DNA of 64,000 nt. It comes from Pseudomonas sp. MN1F. GTDB lineage: Bacteria; Pseudomonadota; Gammaproteobacteria; Pseudomonadales; Pseudomonadaceae. The notes beneath the pieces are model-generated. The model saw nothing but the letters and a program-made list of their open reading frames with translations. It was not told the origin of the DNA and searched no databases. Location: NCBI RefSeq assembly GCF_009391885.1, contig NZ_VZII01000037.1, positions 124,001-188,000 on the forward strand, in the 5' to 3' direction. Position numbers and translations under genes: made by a program. Every line of letters begins with the position of its first letter. Position 1 is the first letter of the stretch. Shown here one piece after another: positions 61,266 to 64,000 of the stretch.

Positions 61266-61547
61266 ATGGCACGCGCCACCGCCCGTCACATCCTCGTCGC
61301 CACTGAAGACAAGTGCAACGAACTGAAAGCCCAGATCGAAGCCGGTGCCGACTTCGCTGAAATCGCCAAGGCCAACTCCACTTGCCCGTCCAGCCGCCAA
61401 GGCGGTGACCTGGGCTCGTTCGGCCCAGGCCAGATGGTCAAGGAATTCGACACCGTGGTGTTCAGCGCCCCGGTCAACACCGTACAGGGCCCGGTCAAGA
61501 CCCAGTTCGGCTACCACCTGCTGGAAGTGACCAGCCGCCAGGACTGA
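61266..61547 (+). CDS. ppiC: Parvulin-type peptidyl-prolyl isomerase PpiC
   Basis: 93 residues, a single parvulin domain: ARHILVATEDKCNELKAQIE, GADFAEIAKANSTCPSSRQG, GDLGSFGPGQMVKEFDTVVF and TQFGYHLLEVTSRQD. The active-site His, Cys and second His are present. Cytoplasmic, no signal. AAGGAG lies about 8 bases before the ATG. The REP pair just after the stop probably also ends the transcript. Confidence 0.95.
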   Translation: MARATARHILVATEDKCNELKAQIEAGADFAEIAKANSTCPSSRQGGDLGSFGPGQMVKEFDTVVFSAPVNTVQGPVKTQFGYHLLEVTSRQD

Positions 61548-61567
61548 TCTGCTGATCATCGTGTCCC

Positions 61568-61657
61568 TTGTGGGAGCGGGTTCACCCGCGAAGAGGCCAG
61601 AGCAGGTAAACCCATTGCCTGCTCGGGCCTCTTCGCGGGTAAACCCGCTCCCACAGG
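61568..61657. repeat. REP pair forming one long inverted repeat
   Basis: TGTGGGAGCGGGTTCACCCG with CGAAGAGGCC, then its near-exact inverse GGCCTCTTCGCGGGTAAACC with CGCTCCCACA, joined by GAGCAGG...CCTGCTC. Together they can fold into a hairpin of about 90 bases. This is the P. putida REP family in the tail-to-tail pair form. It lies between ppiC and yejA and reaches to within 15 bases of the likely yejA start. Confidence 0.9.
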
Positions 61658-61671
61658 TCATTTATGGGGTC

Positions 61672-63483
61672 GTGCTTTTGTGTATGGGCTGGATGGCCCA
61701 AGCCGCGCCCACCCACGCGTTGACCGTCTACGGCGAAGCCCCCCGCTACAGCGAAAGCTTCCGCCACTTCGACTACGTCAACCCCGACGCCCCCAAGGGT
61801 GGCCTGATGCGCCGCTCGGCCATCGAGATCGGCCAGTTCGACCATATCCTGCCCTACATCGACAAAGGCATCGGCGTCAGCGAGGTCGATGGCTGGTTGT
61901 ATGCGCCCCTGGCGCAACGCTCGTTCGACGAGCCTTATACCGTCTACGGCCTGATCGCCCGGCGCATGGAACGCGGCCCCGATGACACCTGGCTGCGCTT
62001 CGAGATCGACCCCAAGGCGACCTTCGCCGACGGCAAGCCGGTGCGCGCCGAAGATGTGCGCTTCAGCTTCGACAAGCTCATGGCCGAAGGCAGCCTCAAG
62101 TACCGCACCCAGTTCGCCGAAGTCGCCGGGGTCACGGTCGAAGGCCCCCTGCAGGTGCGCTTCGACTTCAAACAGCCGCACGGCCGCACCCTGGCCCTGG
62201 ACCTGGCCAGCCTGCCGGTACTGCCCGAGCACGACTGGGGTAACCGCGACTTCGCCAACGGCGCCGGTTTCGACAAGCCGGTTGGCAGCGGCCCGTACCG
62301 CATCGGGCGCATCGACAACGGCCGCAGCATCACCTTCGAACGCGACCCGAACTGGTGGGCCAAGGACCTGCCTGCCAACCGCGGGCGCTACAATTTCGAA
62401 CACATCCGCATCGAGTATTTCGGCGATACCGAAGTGGCGCGCCAGGTGCTCAAGGGCGGCGGCTACGACTACAACCGCGAGTTCTCCGCCACCGCCTACA
62501 CCCTGGGCTACAACGGCGCGCAGCTGGACGATGGCCGCCTGCAGCGCGACCATCTCGGCCCGGCCAAGCCGCAAGCCGCCCAGGGCTTCGTGTTCAACCT
62601 GGACAAGCCTCAGTTCAAGGACCGCCGCGTGCGCCAGGCGCTGGCCATGCTCTGGGACTTCGAATGGAGCAATCGGCAGATGATGCGCAATATGTACATC
62701 CGCCAGCAGAGCGTGTTCTCCAATACCCCGCTGGCAGCCCGCGAACTGCCGGATGCGGGCGAGCTCAAGCTGCTCGAACCGCTGCGTGGCCGGGTGCCCG
62801 ACGAAGTCTTCAACCAGGTGTTCACGGCACCGGTTACCGACGGCTCGGGGATCATTCGCCCACAACAGTTGCAGGCGCTGGCCTTGCTGCAACAGGCCGG
62901 CTGGCACCCCGACGGCGATCGCCTGGTCAACGCCCAGGGTGAGCCGCTGGAATTCACCTTCCTCAACGGCCAGTCCGGTATGGAGCGCCTGCTGTTGCCG
63001 TGGAAGCGCAACCTGGCCCAGATCGGTATCACCCTGAACATCCGCAACGTCGATTCGGCGCAGTACGTGAACCGGCTGATGGCCCGTGACTACGACATGA
63101 TCGTCACTGGCTATTCGGTGACCCTGTCGCCAGGCGCCGAGCTGTACAACTACTTCGGCTCGGCCGCCGCCAACGACCCGGGCTCGAACAACCTGATGGT
63201 GCTCAAGGACCCGGTGGTCGATCAGCTGATCGACGGCCTGGTGCGCGCCGACACCCAGGCCGACATGCTGCACCATGCCCATGCCCTGGACCGGGTGCTG
63301 CAATGGAACTACTACTGGATCCCCAACTATTACCCGCCCGGCAGCTCTACGGTGTGGTGGAACCGCTTCGGCCTGCCGAACGTCCAGCCCGCCTATGACG
63401 AAGGCCTCGACAGCTGGTGGGAAGTCAGCCCGACGGCGCTGACCAATGCGCAGATGGCCGAACGGCAGAGGGCCCAGCCATGA
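61672..63483 (+). CDS. yejA: Periplasmic solute-binding protein YejA (oligopeptide/microcin-type ABC)
   Basis: About 603 residues. ALTVYGEAPRYSESFRHFDY, NPDAPKGGLMRRSAIEIGQF and TLSPGAELYNYFGSAAAND match the SBP family 5 protein YejA, partner of the YejBEF importer (peptides, including microcin C). The frame is open through the REP pair, so the start is unsure: GTG 61672, TTG 61678 and ATG 61684 are candidates; GTG gives a short hydrophobic leader (VLLCMGWMAQAAP) without the usual basic residues. The TGA overlaps the yejB ATG. Confidence 0.9.
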   Translation: MLLCMGWMAQAAPTHALTVYGEAPRYSESFRHFDYVNPDAPKGGLMRRSAIEIGQFDHILPYIDKGIGVSEVDGWLYAPLAQRSFDEPYTVYGLIARRMERGPDDTWLRFEIDPKATFADGKPVRAEDVRFSFDKLMAEGSLKYRTQFAEVAGVTVEGPLQVRFDFKQPHGRTLALDLASLPVLPEHDWGNRDFANGAGFDKPVGSGPYRIGRIDNGRSITFERDPNWWAKDLPANRGRYNFEHIRIEYFGDTEVARQVLKGGGYDYNREFSATAYTLGYNGAQLDDGRLQRDHLGPAKPQAAQGFVFNLDKPQFKDRRVRQALAMLWDFEWSNRQMMRNMYIRQQSVFSNTPLAARELPDAGELKLLEPLRGRVPDEVFNQVFTAPVTDGSGIIRPQQLQALALLQQAGWHPDGDRLVNAQGEPLEFTFLNGQSGMERLLLPWKRNLAQIGITLNIRNVDSAQYVNRLMARDYDMIVTGYSVTLSPGAELYNYFGSAAANDPGSNNLMVLKDPVVDQLIDGLVRADTQADMLHHAHALDRVLQWNYYWIPNYYPPGSSTVWWNRFGLPNVQPAYDEGLDSWWEVSPTALTNAQMAERQRAQP

Positions 63484-64000
63484 CCAGCTACATCCTGCGG
63501 CGCCTACTGCTGATCATTCCGACCTTGCTGGCGATCCTGCTGGTCAACTTCGCCATCGTCCAGGCCGCGCCCGGCGGCCCGGTCGAGCAGGCGGTGGCGC
63601 GGCTGCAGGGCCTGGGCGGCGGTGCGCCAGGCTCGCGGACCGAAGTGGTACACGGCGAGTCCCGTGCCACCCGCGGCCTGGACCCGAAGCTGATCGAGGA
63701 GATCAAGCGCCAGTACGGTTTCGACAAGAGCGCCCCGCAACGCCTGTGGCTGATGCTCGGCCAGTACGCCCGGCTGGACTTCGGCCAAAGCTTCTTCCGC
63801 GGCGCCAAGGTCACCGACCTGATCCTCGACAAGCTGCCGGTGACCCTGTCGCTGGGCTTCTGGGCCACGCTGATCACCTACCTGGTGTCGATCCCTTTGG
63901 GCATCCGCAAGGCGGTACGCCACGGCAGCCGCTTCGATGCCTGGAGCAGCGCGCTGATCGTGGTCGGCTATGCCCTACCCTCGTTCCTGTTCGCGCTGCT
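63480..64000 (+). CDS. yejB: ABC transporter permease YejB (partial, cut by window end)
   Basis: At least 173 residues. MTSYILRRLLLIIPTLLAIL starts the first membrane segment; then a long periplasmic loop (PGGPVEQAVARLQGLGGGAP, GLDPKLIEEIKRQYGFDKSA) and LPVTLSLGFWATLITYLVSI, all typical of YejB/DppB-type permeases. ATG overlaps the yejA stop (ATGA), so translation is coupled. yejE and yejF are expected beyond the window. Confidence 0.93.
   Translation, partial: MTSYILRRLLLIIPTLLAILLVNFAIVQAAPGGPVEQAVARLQGLGGGAPGSRTEVVHGESRATRGLDPKLIEEIKRQYGFDKSAPQRLWLMLGQYARLDFGQSFFRGAKVTDLILDKLPVTLSLGFWATLITYLVSIPLGIRKAVRHGSRFDAWSSALIVVGYALPSFLFAL

Overview
The window reads as a chromosomal stretch from a high-GC Pseudomonas of the putida group. 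The grounds are codon and base composition, a benABCDK-catBCA-benEF cluster whose products look very close to P. putida Ben/Cat proteins, P. putida-type REP repeats (37.6 kb and 61.6 kb), a McoA-like multicopper oxidase, and a type VI secretion (T6SS) cluster of the kind carried by that group. No rRNA, tRNA, CRISPR array or complete insertion sequence was seen.

Layout. 0-8.8 kb: housekeeping and stress genes (KGG-repeat protein, ADP/ATP-carrier-like permease, Tat-exported aldo/keto reductase, Dyp peroxidase, BASS-type symporter, CrtZ-like hydroxylase, MgtC protein behind a long structured leader, acetyltransferase, DUF4142 protein, small proteins, a chromosomal KfrA-like DNA-binding protein). 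9-30.2 kb: T6SS. tagO-tssA-tssM run left; tssB-C-E-F-G-fha-J-K-L, hcp, vgrG, a DUF2169 adaptor, a PAAR-like protein, a Tox-SHH nuclease effector and two candidate immunity genes run right. The last 2 kb is visibly AT-richer and ends abruptly against a truncated high-GC reading frame. No tssH/clpV is present here. 30.5-31.2 kb is gene-poor.

31.4-48 kb: a thiamin-salvage pair (two TenA paralogues behind a TPP riboswitch with a visible Shine-Dalgarno-sequestering hairpin), multicopper oxidase plus SCO-cytochrome c fusion, an orphan tyrosine recombinase, a glycerate kinase/CdaR/MFS group for sugar-acid or glycerate use, a Rieske-FAD reductase, an aldo/keto reductase, CspA with a half-length cold-shock-like partner, a luciferase-like monooxygenase and a LysR regulator.

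48-59.6 kb: a complete benzoate-to-muconolactone pathway on the minus strand: benA-B-C-D (benzoate to catechol), benK (uptake), catB-C-A (catechol to 3-oxoadipate enol-lactone), benE (second uptake system) and benF (porin). The benA promoter carries two XylS/BenR half-sites with exact 21-bp periodicity, but no benR or catR is in the window.

59.6-64 kb: a type I DAHP synthase gene preceded by two short reading frames packed with Tyr/Phe/Trp codons. The first ends just before a strong intrinsic terminator, and its aromatic codons lie in a 10-bp stem that excludes a second stem, a transcription-attenuation layout. The second starts right after the terminator. This tandem aromatic leader is the most interesting regulatory feature seen. 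The window closes with ppiC, a REP pair, yejA and the start of yejB.
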